39,532 nucleotides of DNA from positions 1-39,532 of IMG/VR virus record IMGVR_UViG_3300036760_000399; one strand, given 5' to 3'. The number at the start of each line of letters is the position of its first letter. Position 1 is the stretch's first letter. The translations under genes and the position numbers were made by a program. The notes under the pieces were generated by a model. The model was not told the origin of the DNA. It did no database searches and saw only the letters and a list, made by a program, of their open reading frames with translations. Positions 12,693 through 20,976 of the stretch are shown piece by piece. The DNA is from a virus.

Positions 12693-13016
12693 TTAATCTC
12701 TAACTGCCAGCAACAATTCACCCGCCACATGGTTTGCAAAATCAGCGCGTGCGCTACTGTCGGCATGGACGTGACCGTTCGCGGCACACCAAGCCAAGAA
12801 ACTCTCTGGGTGGAGTTCCGCACGGATGACGCGGAGCCCGCGGTTTTGTGCGTCCCTCTCGGCCCGCTCGGCAATTGCGAGCCATTCCTCGAAAGTCTCC
12901 GGCAGTTCGTCCGCGTCGTCGAAGATTTTCAGGCATCGCGGATACGCATCCCGGCTATACCAGACAATGCCAGTGGCGGAGATCGGGATGGCGGAATTCA
13001 AGCGGCCATGTGACAT
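12693..13016 (-). CDS. Conserved hypothetical protein
   Basis: 107 aa; the pattern IVWYSRDAYPRCLKIFDDAD, ELPETFEEWLAIAERAER, LRVIRAELHPESFLAWC is that of a widespread small protein of unknown function seen in proteobacteria and their prophages. AAGGTG precedes the start. It is divergent from the next plus-strand gene with only 27 bases between the two ATGs. Confidence 0.65.
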   Translation of the reverse strand: MSHGRLNSAIPISATGIVWYSRDAYPRCLKIFDDADELPETFEEWLAIAERAERDAQNRGLRVIRAELHPESFLAWCAANGHVHADSSARADFANHVAGELLLAVRD

Positions 13017-13043
13017 TTTTCACCTTTTCCTGAGGTATTTCAG

Positions 13044-13325
13044 ATGCACGACTTTTCCATTCTCAGCGAGGCTCTCCAAAAGGCCGTCGAATTGCACCGG
13101 GCCGTTCCGCCCGAAAGTCTCAGCGATCTTATGGAGACGGCAAAGGGGTTTGCCGACTTCCTTGATCCGGCCAACGCCCCGACGTCTTCCGGGAAACCGC
13201 CTGTTTCCCGCAGTGCGACTTCAAGCCGCCCGGCTCCTTCTCGGCGAGTTCGAGCAAAACGCCGTGCAACGTCCGCAGGTACTCGGGTTTCAGCCAAGTC
13301 GGCGGCATCGAGGCGGCGAGATTGA
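13044..13325 (+). CDS. Hypothetical protein, convergent with an overlapping minus-strand gene
   Basis: The 93-aa product starts MHDFSILSEALQKAVELHRA and continues with a believable helical segment (LSDLMETAKGFADFLDPAN); the last 45 residues are an Arg/Ser-rich tail that reads like the antisense of the opposite gene. GAGGT lies 8 bases upstream. The 3' part overlaps the minus-strand gene at 13129-13401 by 197 bases. The N-terminal half is the better supported part. Confidence 0.4.
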   Translation: MHDFSILSEALQKAVELHRAVPPESLSDLMETAKGFADFLDPANAPTSSGKPPVSRSATSSRPAPSRRVRAKRRATSAGTRVSAKSAASRRRD

Positions 13326-13401
13326 CCAGGGAGTCGAGGACTGGGTTTCCGGTATCCTGGCAACCCAAGAACTTGCATTTACATTCGCGTGTTTCGGCCA
13401 T
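13129..13401 (-). CDS. Small Cys-containing hypothetical protein
   Basis: The 90-aa product begins MAETRECKCKFLGCQDTGN and is followed by helical VLDSLVNLAASMPPTWLKPE, YLRTLHGVLLELAEKE. GGGGA precedes the start by 9 bases. The C-terminal third overlaps the convergent plus-strand gene. The Cys cluster at the N-terminus (CKCKFLGC) could bind metal. No family recognised. Confidence 0.45.
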   Translation of the reverse strand: MAETRECKCKFLGCQDTGNPVLDSLVNLAASMPPTWLKPEYLRTLHGVLLELAEKEPGGLKSHCGKQAVSRKTSGRWPDQGSRQTPLPSP

Positions 13402-13423
13402 TTCACGTTCCCCTGGAGTTACA

Positions 13424-13768
13424 ATGACCACGCTCTACAAATTGACGGACGATGAAAAGCAAGCGGTCGACGCAATCCGCGAGACGGCCGCGGTTGCTGA
13501 GACTGGTCGTTCTTTGAAGACACCTCTTCCATCGGAGCCCGGCTTCTATCCCTGTTTTCTCCGTTACGTCAAATGCACTCCGTCGAATCCGAACCCGCCG
13601 GCGCCCCCGGCGGTCCTCGAAGTTTTCGGAATAACCCCTTATTTAAGTGCTTTTATCTATGCAGGCGGCGAGTCCAGGGAGGTTGATCCCAACAGTTCAT
13701 CCGAACTCCTATGGATCGGCGATCGCCTGGCATTTCCCCCTCGATCAGGTGCCGAAGACAGGACTTGA
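13424..13768 (+). CDS. Protein with a tape-measure-like N-terminus
   Basis: The first 18 residues (MTTLYKLTDDEKQAVDAI..) match the start of the tape-measure protein in this window (YKLTAEEKQAIDAIR), and the DNA match is close (26 of 29 bases over the core). After residue 25 the two differ; the rest (114 aa in total) is Pro-rich and unrecognised, and its last 19 bases overlap the tRNA-Leu gene on the other strand. GGAG precedes the start. It is probably a duplicated fragment that gained a new tail. Confidence 0.5.
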   Translation: MTTLYKLTDDEKQAVDAIRETAAVAETGRSLKTPLPSEPGFYPCFLRYVKCTPSNPNPPAPPAVLEVFGITPYLSAFIYAGGESREVDPNSSSELLWIGDRLAFPPRSGAEDRT

Positions 13769-13834
13769 ACCTGCACTCCCTTGACGGGAACCAGGTCCTG
13801 AACCTGGCGCGTCTGCCAATTCCGCCACTTCGGC
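13750..13834 (-). tRNA. tRNA-Leu (anticodon CAG)
   Basis: Acceptor GCCGAAG / CTTCGGC, D-arm GCGGAATTGGCAGACGC, anticodon arm CCAGG-TTCAGGA-CCTGG (anticodon CAG), long class II variable arm (CCC..GGG), T-arm GCAGG-TTCAAGT-CCTGT, discriminator A. The 3' CCA is not fully encoded (ACC then T). It may be a phage tRNA or a host-derived attachment site. Confidence 0.93.
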
Positions 13835-13879
13835 AATTACTTACTTTCCGCCTATTCATCCTCTCTTGCCTTGTTTACG

Positions 13880-13960
13880 ACTCACAGAGTCCTGAACCTA
13901 GTTTGCCTAATTTACCACCATTGTGGCCTATTTTGGCTCACTAGGTTTAGAACCTAGCGT
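13880..13960 (-). other. Decayed tRNA-Leu-like copies
   Basis: Two stretches next to tRNA-Leu resemble its 5' half. At 13889-13928 the leftward strand shares AGGTTCAGGAC and a D-arm-like TGGTGGTAAATTAGGCA. At 13941-13957 it forms a perfect 5-bp/7-base arm CTAGG-TTCTAAA-CCTAG. Neither folds into a full cloverleaf by eye. If the latter is an anticodon arm its anticodon would be CTA (reads UAG). Confidence 0.35.
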
Positions 13961-14040
13961 GCGTCACCCCCAAGGCATTTTCTGGGAAATGTCACATTGG
14001 GGGACTTGCTTTTCAGGAGGCGGCGCGGGAGGGTAAAAGG

Positions 14041-14418
14041 ATGGAAGGTTTCATTGCTCTACTCTGGCTCGGGTCCATCGTCGCGGGGGCCGTCGCAGGC
14101 AGCGGCAGGGGCGCTGTCGTGCCCGGAGGGCTCCTCGGGCTATTCCTCGGGCCTCTTGGCGTCATTGCCGCCTTGGGCCTCGACGAGAGGCCCCAGTGCC
14201 CTCGCTGCGTCGGACGCTTGGATGGGCACGGTAGCGTCTGTCAGCACTGCGGTGCCAAATTGAAATGGGGCAAGGGGCAGTTGTCCTCATTTGTCGATAA
14301 CCAGGTCGTGACATTGGACGAGGACGCCGCCCTGCCCGCGAGCGAAGCACCCAAGCCGCCACCGGAGAAACAGGCAGCCGTTCCATCAAAGGCGAAGGTG
14401 ACTGGTGGCTGGGGCTAG
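14041..14418 (+). CDS. Membrane-anchored zinc-ribbon protein
   Basis: The 125-aa protein has two hydrophobic segments (about residues 4-20 and 25-47, Gly-rich) followed by a zinc ribbon CPRC-x(10)-CQHC (Cys 53, 56, 67, 70) and a Pro/Ala-rich tail. This is the layout of small bacterial zinc-ribbon membrane proteins of unknown function. GGGAGGG precedes the start by 7 bases. It converges with the leftward structural module; the 274 bases between (14419-14692) hold only a short GC hairpin (14581-14602) and no gene I can support. Confidence 0.6.
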   Translation: MEGFIALLWLGSIVAGAVAGSGRGAVVPGGLLGLFLGPLGVIAALGLDERPQCPRCVGRLDGHGSVCQHCGAKLKWGKGQLSSFVDNQVVTLDEDAALPASEAPKPPPEKQAAVPSKAKVTGGWG

Positions 14419-14692
14419 TGAACCGCTCGGCCGGGCACGCTGAATCTGACGATGGCCGCGGCTAACGCCGTTTTCGGCGAGGGAGGCCCGTACCGCTGAA
14501 GTTGGCGTGAGAATCCGCGATCGTGCATCGTCAAGCATGGCGAGGTTGCCGGCGGCATCGCCAGATCATGCGAGCGTAGACCACCGCCAGAACCGGCGGG
14601 CGGTGATGGCCACCATCGACGCTGCCGGCGGTACAAGCAGCTTTAGCGGTAGCACCCGGGCGGCTCACTGCTCGTCGGGACAGGCCCAACTC

Positions 14693-15115
14693 CTAATCCC
14701 TCGTCCCGGCCGGCCAATAGCCGCATTCAAGACGAACATCTGCCAGTCTGACGGCGAACAGATGCGGCGTCGAGCCACAGCAACCGCACCACTGGCGACA
14801 ACCGTAGGATTCCCAATTGCCGCAACGGTTGGACCGGCAAATCGCCAACACCCGCTCTATCTCGACAGCCGGTCTGGTCGCCTTGCCATTGAGGATCAGA
14901 GTCTCCAGCTTGACGAGATAGGGCGGATCGGAAAAAGCAGGGGCACGTGGAGAGTGGAAGGTGGGGAGCGGCACAGACCGTGAGCCGGCGACTTCTCTTG
15001 GTTCACCGCACTCGCGTGCGGGTGGAATGGGGAATCTGACCGCGCTGTAACTGGCCGTGCAATCGACGTTCTGACACTTCCACCGATCGCCGTCACGTTG
15101 GAAATTGCAGCGCAT
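14693..15115 (-). CDS. Cysteine-rich hypothetical protein, last gene of the structural module
   Basis: 140 aa with two Cys-rich blocks. The N-terminal one is CNFQRDGDRWKCQNVDC, then PPARECG; the C-terminal one is AICRSNRCGNWESYGCRQWC, then GCCG. They look like paired metal-binding or disulphide-knotted modules. The start overlaps the stop of the upstream 675-aa gene as TGATG, so it is coupled to it and probably belongs to the tail tip. No family recognised. Confidence 0.55.
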   Translation of the reverse strand: MRCNFQRDGDRWKCQNVDCTASYSAVRFPIPPARECGEPREVAGSRSVPLPTFHSPRAPAFSDPPYLVKLETLILNGKATRPAVEIERVLAICRSNRCGNWESYGCRQWCGCCGSTPHLFAVRLADVRLECGYWPAGTRD

Positions 15116-17142
15116 CAGTCGTCTTCCACCAGCGAAATGTGGCAGGTGCTGCCGGATTGGTCCGGGTCCATAGGATAGGAATTGTAAAACGGCGGGATAG
15201 TCTGCGCCGAAAAACAGTAGGGGATGTCATCGTCCGGCGGCGGAAACGGGCCATCGTAGCCCTTGTAGAAAATCAGAGTGTAGGGATCGTATGTGCCGCT
15301 CATAGTGCCACCTGGGGATTGCTTCCAGAGGTAGACGGTCGCCTGCCAGTTGAACAGGTACATCCACACCGTTAGGCTTGTGCCGCCGCCCAAGTCCTCG
15401 GAGTAGGACCACAATGAGCCGGCGGCGCTAAGGCGTTGTAGCCGCCGGACGATGAAATCACCGTTAAGGTTCGTGTCGGCCGTGAAGCCGCGAACCGACA
15501 CCAGGTACTCTTCCGGCTCGGCGTCCTCAAAGGTGAGCGCTCCGCAGAATTGGTCGATCGGCGGGGGCTTGGCGTCATCGAACTCGGCCGAGACCGCGGC
15601 GGTCATCTCGTGGGTGTGGCTGCCAAATTGAGGATCGGGCGTCAGGGTAAGATCGGTCAGGTCGCGCAGGTCCGCCTTGTCGAGCCCCAGATCGGTGACC
15701 CAGCGTCCGTTGATTCCGGCGGCTGCCGACGTGTAAAGTTCCAGCAGCAGTTGGCAGCGGCTGCTGGTGTAGTTAAGCCAGACCCCGTACTGCGCACTGA
15801 CAAACGCCGGCGCGTCAACGCCCGTCGCATTCGCAGGGCCGGACTCTTGGAGTCCCCACGAGCATCCGCTGTCATGCAGTAGCAGATGTTCGCGGTTGAT
15901 GAGTTGCTGCAACTCGGCCGAACCGCTGTAACCACCCAAGGTGAGACGAAGGTATCGCGGCATGTCGTCGCGCAAGACGGAACTGTAAAGCCGGGTGGCG
16001 GCGGTGCAGTCGTCCTGTTCGATTCGGGTCACGGAGAAGGCGCCGAAGCAGAGGTCCTCGCCCGCACAGTCTCCGCTTAGGGCGATTTCGCCCTCGACGA
16101 GGTCGTTGGCATCAAGAACGGCGAGCCGTTTGGCGACCGCTATCGTGCTGACGTGGCTGGGATAACCGACGGTCACGTTGATCGGGTCGCCGTCGGTTTC
16201 GTACCATACCGACACGTTCAGCGATACGCTCGGCCGGCCGGATGAAAAATCGAAATTGAGCGACCAGGCGATGTCCTCGGCGATCGTGCCATCCGGGCCG
16301 GTGAACCGCACACGCCCCAATTCTTCCTCGTTGACCGTGCCGAAGACGAACTCCACGGCGTAATCCTTGGAAAAGTGGATTCTATATGTCTGACCGTGCA
16401 GCGGGCGGACGCTTATCAAAATCTGCTGACTTGGCGGCAGCAACGTCGGGCCGAGCGTAATTTTCGGGTCATCGCCCGATCCCCATAGCCAGAAGGCCGG
16501 TGCCGCGGAATTCTCGTCGCGTCGAATCTGCCAGTCGCCAGAGGTGAGCAACCAAGGCTCTCCGGGGTCCGCCTCGTTCGGATAGACCGAGATCGAAGGC
16601 ATGGGCAGGATCGTCGCCGTGACATCGTCGTCCACGTCCGGCAGCGGATCGCCTTCGCCGCCCACGATCCGCAAGGCGTGGCCATAGTAGAGTTCGCTGG
16701 AAATCTGGCTTCGCCGAACACCCAACCGCATCTGTTGCCGCGATCCCCCGGACCACTGGAGCATTACTCTCCGCCCCGCCTGGCCGAGGAAGTACCTCAT
16801 AGTCGTATTACCGCCGAGGAGAAAGCGACCATCGGCGTCGGATGCCCTTGCCGTCATCGTCCCGGTATCGAAAAACTGGCCCGACAACGGGTCTCCGGCG
16901 CCGCCTTGCAGGACGACTGTCTCGCCATCCACCGATGCGACGGTAACGTTCTTCCGGTATCTCGCATAACCATCCTGGTCGCCGGTGAACTGAAGGGAGA
17001 CGATGTCGCCGGCGGCGAGTTGGTGGACGCCTAAGACGGTGACCGTTCCACCGTTTGGCGAATCGGCCAACAGGACTCCTTGAACCGGACGACCGAAGGA
17101 ATCGGAGAAGAACGCACAGGGGCAACAAGGTGGACGAGACAT
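15115..17142 (-). CDS. Large tail-tip or receptor-binding-type protein
   Basis: 675 aa. It begins MSRPPCCPCAFFSDSFGRPV and is then almost entirely beta-rich with Gly, Asp and aromatic residues and many isolated Cys. Segments such as IRVGG/LTLGGYSGSAELQ and repeated short W/Y-rich strands suggest a multi-domain adhesin. The position at the distal end of the tail genes fits a tip or receptor-binding role, which is inference. The Met at 17140-17142 was chosen because the open frame upstream overlaps the previous gene; the ribosome-binding site (GAGGG) is rather far. Confidence 0.5.
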   Translation of the reverse strand: MSRPPCCPCAFFSDSFGRPVQGVLLADSPNGGTVTVLGVHQLAAGDIVSLQFTGDQDGYARYRKNVTVASVDGETVVLQGGAGDPLSGQFFDTGTMTARASDADGRFLLGGNTTMRYFLGQAGRRVMLQWSGGSRQQMRLGVRRSQISSELYYGHALRIVGGEGDPLPDVDDDVTATILPMPSISVYPNEADPGEPWLLTSGDWQIRRDENSAAPAFWLWGSGDDPKITLGPTLLPPSQQILISVRPLHGQTYRIHFSKDYAVEFVFGTVNEEELGRVRFTGPDGTIAEDIAWSLNFDFSSGRPSVSLNVSVWYETDGDPINVTVGYPSHVSTIAVAKRLAVLDANDLVEGEIALSGDCAGEDLCFGAFSVTRIEQDDCTAATRLYSSVLRDDMPRYLRLTLGGYSGSAELQQLINREHLLLHDSGCSWGLQESGPANATGVDAPAFVSAQYGVWLNYTSSRCQLLLELYTSAAAGINGRWVTDLGLDKADLRDLTDLTLTPDPQFGSHTHEMTAAVSAEFDDAKPPPIDQFCGALTFEDAEPEEYLVSVRGFTADTNLNGDFIVRRLQRLSAAGSLWSYSEDLGGGTSLTVWMYLFNWQATVYLWKQSPGGTMSGTYDPYTLIFYKGYDGPFPPPDDDIPYCFSAQTIPPFYNSYPMDPDQSGSTCHISLVEDD

Positions 17143-17155
17143 CGTTGGACGGCCC

Positions 17156-17467
17156 TCACGTGCCGCATTTCCAGTTGGTGACCCACCACTTATTGCTCGG
17201 AGTGTGCCAGTTGATTTCGACAGTGGCACCGTAAGCGAGGGATTGGCCAAATGGCAGCATGTAGACGTAAACATCGACGACCGTGTCGGTCGCCTGCATC
17301 TGGCCGTTCGAGTCCGGCCGCATGATAACCGCCGGCGCACGTCCGCCGGGACGGAGGGTATCCTGGAGCTGCGCGTACTCCCACGGCGACGTCGGCGGCG
17401 AGGGCATCCTCACCAGCTGTTGGCCGGCGGTGGTTGGAACCGACGGGGAATCCCAGTAGTACGACAT
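17156..17467 (-). CDS. Small tail-module protein
   Basis: 103 aa (MSYYWDSPSVPTTAGQQLVR...), beta-rich with a C-terminal W-x-x-x-x-W motif (NKWWVTNWKCGT). GAGGGA precedes the start, 3 bases after the upstream stop. It lies between the hub-like protein and the receptor-binding-type protein. No family recognised. Confidence 0.6.
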   Translation of the reverse strand: MSYYWDSPSVPTTAGQQLVRMPSPPTSPWEYAQLQDTLRPGGRAPAVIMRPDSNGQMQATDTVVDVYVYMLPFGQSLAYGATVEINWHTPSNKWWVTNWKCGT

Positions 17468-17470
17468 GAC

Positions 17471-19564
17471 CTATTCCCTCGCAAATCCCGTGCTGATGAC
17501 GGTTGTCGGATTGTCGCCGCCCATCCACCGGATGTCGGTGATCGGGGCCTCGATCGTCTGGGAATCGCCCCCCTCGTCGATCACCGTGAGAATCTGCCCG
17601 AGCAAGCCGCCCCACGGCAAAAGACCTCGGACCACGATCTGCGCCCTCGCCCGTTCCTGATAATGGCGGGCCAACGCGCCGGCCATTTTCGCCGAAAGCC
17701 GCGCCCAGTCGTTGCGGACGATCATCCCGTCGGTTCCTCCGGTGCCCACCGTCGGCGAGAGAACGGCCTGGCCGTTCTTGTCGATGTCCAAGAACGTGTC
17801 CGGGGCCAGCCACCAACATTGGCAGTCGGAAGCGTCGACCTCCAAAACGCCATCGGTCGGCGCGGCGTCTTGAATCTTCTGTTCGCAGTAGACGCGCTGG
17901 TCGGTGAAGTAGGCCAGCGTGACGATCATCTGCCAGTAACTCCACTCTGGCGTGTAATCGCTCGGGCCGCTGAAGTTGCCCTTGGCCACAAGATGATTCG
18001 GGTGGGCGTGCAAGAACACGCCGAGGGCGTCGGGAAGGGCTGAAAGCCCGATCTGGTTGGCGTCGGCCGGCGCCCACTTATCGTTGTCGGAGTCGTACAG
18101 CCATGCTTGCGGCAGCCGCAGCGTCGGCGTCAGGGTGGCCGGGTTGTTGTCGACGCAGGGTTTCTGCGAGTAATCGACCCCGGTTTCCAAGGGAATCCAC
18201 GGCAGCGTCGAGCGGGCGCGCTGTTGCAAAGGGCCATTGTCCGCCAGCGGTTGGCCTTGGCCGTTCCATTGCGGCGAATGCCAGATGTCGTTGCTCTTGA
18301 ACCAGTTCGGCGCGGCTCCGAACTTTCGATAGACGTCGCGGAACTTTTCCTGCTGCCGCGCCTCGTCATGGAGAAACGGAGCATCCGACGGCGTGCCGGT
18401 CCCGCCGTTGTATTCGTTCTGGTCTTTCGGAATCCACAGCGTGGCGATGCTTTGCAACTTGGGGTTGCCAGGCATCGGCTTGCCGTTGGGCAAGCCCGTG
18501 TTGCCGTGCAGCGAGCAACAGACGACGATGCGGCCGCCGAGCAGCCGGATCGTGCCGTAGCGTTGGACCGCGGTCTTTTCGACGCAGGTCTTGATCGAGT
18601 CCTTGGTCCGCGCGGCGTAGATTTTCACGGTGTCTGGGTTGCCAGGCAAGGATTGACCGCCCCAGCCGCAACTCTGCCGGGTCAAAACAAACACCCGGAC
18701 CTCGAAGCCATCGCCGGTCGAGACGATTTTGTAGTCGAGCCCGTATTCCGGCCGGATCAAGCTGCGGAGGATGTGCTCGACGTTCTGCGTCACGCCGAAT
18801 TGGATCGGGTCGGTGAAGTTGCTCAACACGTCGCACTGCCCGCCCATCTTCCAGGATGGCCCGCCCCGATAACTTTCGTCGACGAACTTCGCCAAGATGT
18901 ACTTGGCGTATTGAAGGTAATCCCAGAGTTCGAAGTCGCCGTGGACGTACACACCGTCGTCGTCAGTCGATTGCGACCGGTTGCCGCTGCGGCTGCCGAG
19001 GGCTTTTGCGCCCGGCCCCGTACCCAGGGCCTTCCCCTTGGTTCCCGTCGGCTTGTCGTTGCGGCCATACTTTTCATTCAAGGGAGCGACCCAATCCAGC
19101 CTGACTGTCTGATTGCCGATCCGCCAGCAGGATCGGCCGACATCGATCCTTCGCAGGATGGCCAACGGCCCGAGGGCCTCGAAGCACTGCGCACCGGCCG
19201 GGATCAGGCCGTAGTCGGATTGCCTCGGTCCGAACACGGTGCGGACCTCGCCGACGATTCTGCCTATCCAGGCTTCCTGCATCCCCTGCTGGCCTGCCAG
19301 CATGACTCGCGCCCAGCAGCCGGCCAGCGACACCGGCGTCTTGCGGCCGTCCGTAGGCTCCCACGGGTGCTTGAGGACGCCGTAGCGATGCAGCAAGGCG
19401 CACGAGCCGGCGTCATGCGCCGCGGTGGAGGCACTCGCGCCCAAGAACTCCAGTTCGGGGACGAAGGTCCAATCGTCGGACCAATTCCGCTTCAACTGGA
19501 CGACTGCCGGGATCGCCCGCGAAGGGAAAGCCTGCGATGTCGGTCCGATAACGGTTGTGCCCAT
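17471..19564 (-). CDS. Putative tail hub / baseplate-type protein
   Basis: 697 aa. It follows the fibre-like genes. Its N-terminus has the beta-barrel-like look of hub proteins (VVQLKRNWSDDWTFVPELEF, GRKTPVSLAGCWARVMLAG). The C-terminal 100 residues (AKMAGALARHYQERARAQIVV, LLGQILTVIDEGGDSQTIEA, ISTGFARE) resemble the end of phage hub or late-control D type proteins. Gly/Lys-rich linker near residues 170-200. Assignment is by layout and position, not by a clear signature. Confidence 0.45.
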   Translation of the reverse strand: MGTTVIGPTSQAFPSRAIPAVVQLKRNWSDDWTFVPELEFLGASASTAAHDAGSCALLHRYGVLKHPWEPTDGRKTPVSLAGCWARVMLAGQQGMQEAWIGRIVGEVRTVFGPRQSDYGLIPAGAQCFEALGPLAILRRIDVGRSCWRIGNQTVRLDWVAPLNEKYGRNDKPTGTKGKALGTGPGAKALGSRSGNRSQSTDDDGVYVHGDFELWDYLQYAKYILAKFVDESYRGGPSWKMGGQCDVLSNFTDPIQFGVTQNVEHILRSLIRPEYGLDYKIVSTGDGFEVRVFVLTRQSCGWGGQSLPGNPDTVKIYAARTKDSIKTCVEKTAVQRYGTIRLLGGRIVVCCSLHGNTGLPNGKPMPGNPKLQSIATLWIPKDQNEYNGGTGTPSDAPFLHDEARQQEKFRDVYRKFGAAPNWFKSNDIWHSPQWNGQGQPLADNGPLQQRARSTLPWIPLETGVDYSQKPCVDNNPATLTPTLRLPQAWLYDSDNDKWAPADANQIGLSALPDALGVFLHAHPNHLVAKGNFSGPSDYTPEWSYWQMIVTLAYFTDQRVYCEQKIQDAAPTDGVLEVDASDCQCWWLAPDTFLDIDKNGQAVLSPTVGTGGTDGMIVRNDWARLSAKMAGALARHYQERARAQIVVRGLLPWGGLLGQILTVIDEGGDSQTIEAPITDIRWMGGDNPTTVISTGFARE

Positions 19565-19569
19565 AGTGT

Positions 19570-20949
19570 CTATCCCTCCTCGACGGGCAAGGGTCCGGCC
19601 CAGCGATCCGCCACGAGCGGCGCGGAGGGACTGCTGGCATCGACGAGGAACGACTGCACCGTGGACCCGCCCGAGTAGACCCAGTTGGGTTCCCCCTCCG
19701 TCCCGTCGTTGCGGCGGGTTTGCAGGCGGACCTTCACCGTCGCCCCGTCGGCGGCCGCCGGCAACTGGTAGGTCAAGATGGCCAGTCCCGACGCCGACAA
19801 CTCCGCAGTAAAGTCAGGATCGTCAACGGACGGATCAGAGCCATCGATGGTGTAGGCGATGGCCCATTCGCCGGCGCGGTTGCCGCCATCTTCGTAATAG
19901 ACGGCCGTTATCTGGACCACGCCTCCGCCGATGGCCGCCAACCGGCAGTTGAGCGGCGCCGCCGGCGGAGAGCCGACAACGCCGCCAGCGGCGACATCGA
20001 GCCGGACGTAGGTCTCGCCGGCCGGCCCCAACGGCAGGAACCCTGAATCCAAGACACCGTTGAAGTAGGACATCGACAGATACCAGGAGCCATCGGCAAA
20101 CGTGTCGGTGGGGACCGCCGGTAGGCTGGGGCTTGTGGCGAAGGGCGTCAGGCCCTCGGACGGCGCGCCCAGCCGAGATCGGTAGAAGCGATACTCGGCC
20201 GGATTGAATATCCGATAGAGGCCGCGGGCGTCGAGGTAGTAGCGGGTCAGAGGTGGAACCGTCTGGATTCCCGAACTGCCCTCGGCGGCACTGACGACGA
20301 TCGTGCGGGCCAATAGGAGCGACACGAGGACGTCCGGATCGGCCGTGACCGTCGAGCGGAGTTGACCCAATGGCCTGGCCGTGGAGCGATCCGTGGACGC
20401 CCCCTCGGCCTCGCTGACGATCGGCGTGCAGACGAGGCCCCACGGCCTCGTGGCCCGGCTGCCGGCCAGGCCCTCCTCGGTGCTGACGGCGACCGTGCGA
20501 GACATTGCGGACCCCGTAGCGCCCTCGGCGGTCGTGATGGCGGCCGCGTGTGGCGTGCCCCAGGCCCGCAGGATCGCGGCGGTCGTGGCCCCCTCGGCCG
20601 AAGTAATGACCACCGTCCGGGAGAAGGCTCGACCCGCTGCGCCCTCCGCCGCGCTCGTGCCGGCGGCGTGCAACTGGCCCCAAACCCTATTACTGGCCGA
20701 GGCCGCCGCCCCCTCGGCCGTGCTGACGGCCGCCAGGTGTGGCGTGCCCCAGGCCCGCAGGATGCTCGACGTGACCGCGGCCTCGATCGCCGCCATGATC
20801 GGCGTTCGCAATTGGCCCCAGGGGTTAGCGCTCAGCGCACCGACCGAGGCCTCGGCGCCGACGACGCCGCCCACGCGGACCTCGATCCAGGGCTTTGCGC
20901 CAGCAGCGCCTCCCATTCCCTCGGCCATCGTGGTGGCGTACGTGGTCAC
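19570..20949 (-). CDS. Repeat-containing tail appendage protein
   Basis: 459 aa from a GTG start with GAGGTG six bases upstream. The first 210 residues are about eight degenerate 22-25-residue units built on a STAEGA(A/T)xxAxxR(x)WGxx pattern, alternating WGTPHAAA and WGQLHAAG types. The rest is beta-rich (YYLDARGLYRIF, a YEDGGNRAGEWAIAYTIDGS fibronectin-like stretch). Such modular repeats occur in phage fibres and appendages. The repeats are well conserved as DNA (AGGCCCGC and GCCCC blocks), suggesting ongoing exchange. Confidence 0.5.
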   Translation of the reverse strand: MTTYATTMAEGMGGAAGAKPWIEVRVGGVVGAEASVGALSANPWGQLRTPIMAAIEAAVTSSILRAWGTPHLAAVSTAEGAAASASNRVWGQLHAAGTSAAEGAAGRAFSRTVVITSAEGATTAAILRAWGTPHAAAITTAEGATGSAMSRTVAVSTEEGLAGSRATRPWGLVCTPIVSEAEGASTDRSTARPLGQLRSTVTADPDVLVSLLLARTIVVSAAEGSSGIQTVPPLTRYYLDARGLYRIFNPAEYRFYRSRLGAPSEGLTPFATSPSLPAVPTDTFADGSWYLSMSYFNGVLDSGFLPLGPAGETYVRLDVAAGGVVGSPPAAPLNCRLAAIGGGVVQITAVYYEDGGNRAGEWAIAYTIDGSDPSVDDPDFTAELSASGLAILTYQLPAAADGATVKVRLQTRRNDGTEGEPNWVYSGGSTVQSFLVDASSPSAPLVADRWAGPLPVEEG

Positions 20950-20976
20950 GCGAGCACCTCAAGTTTTCCAAGAACC

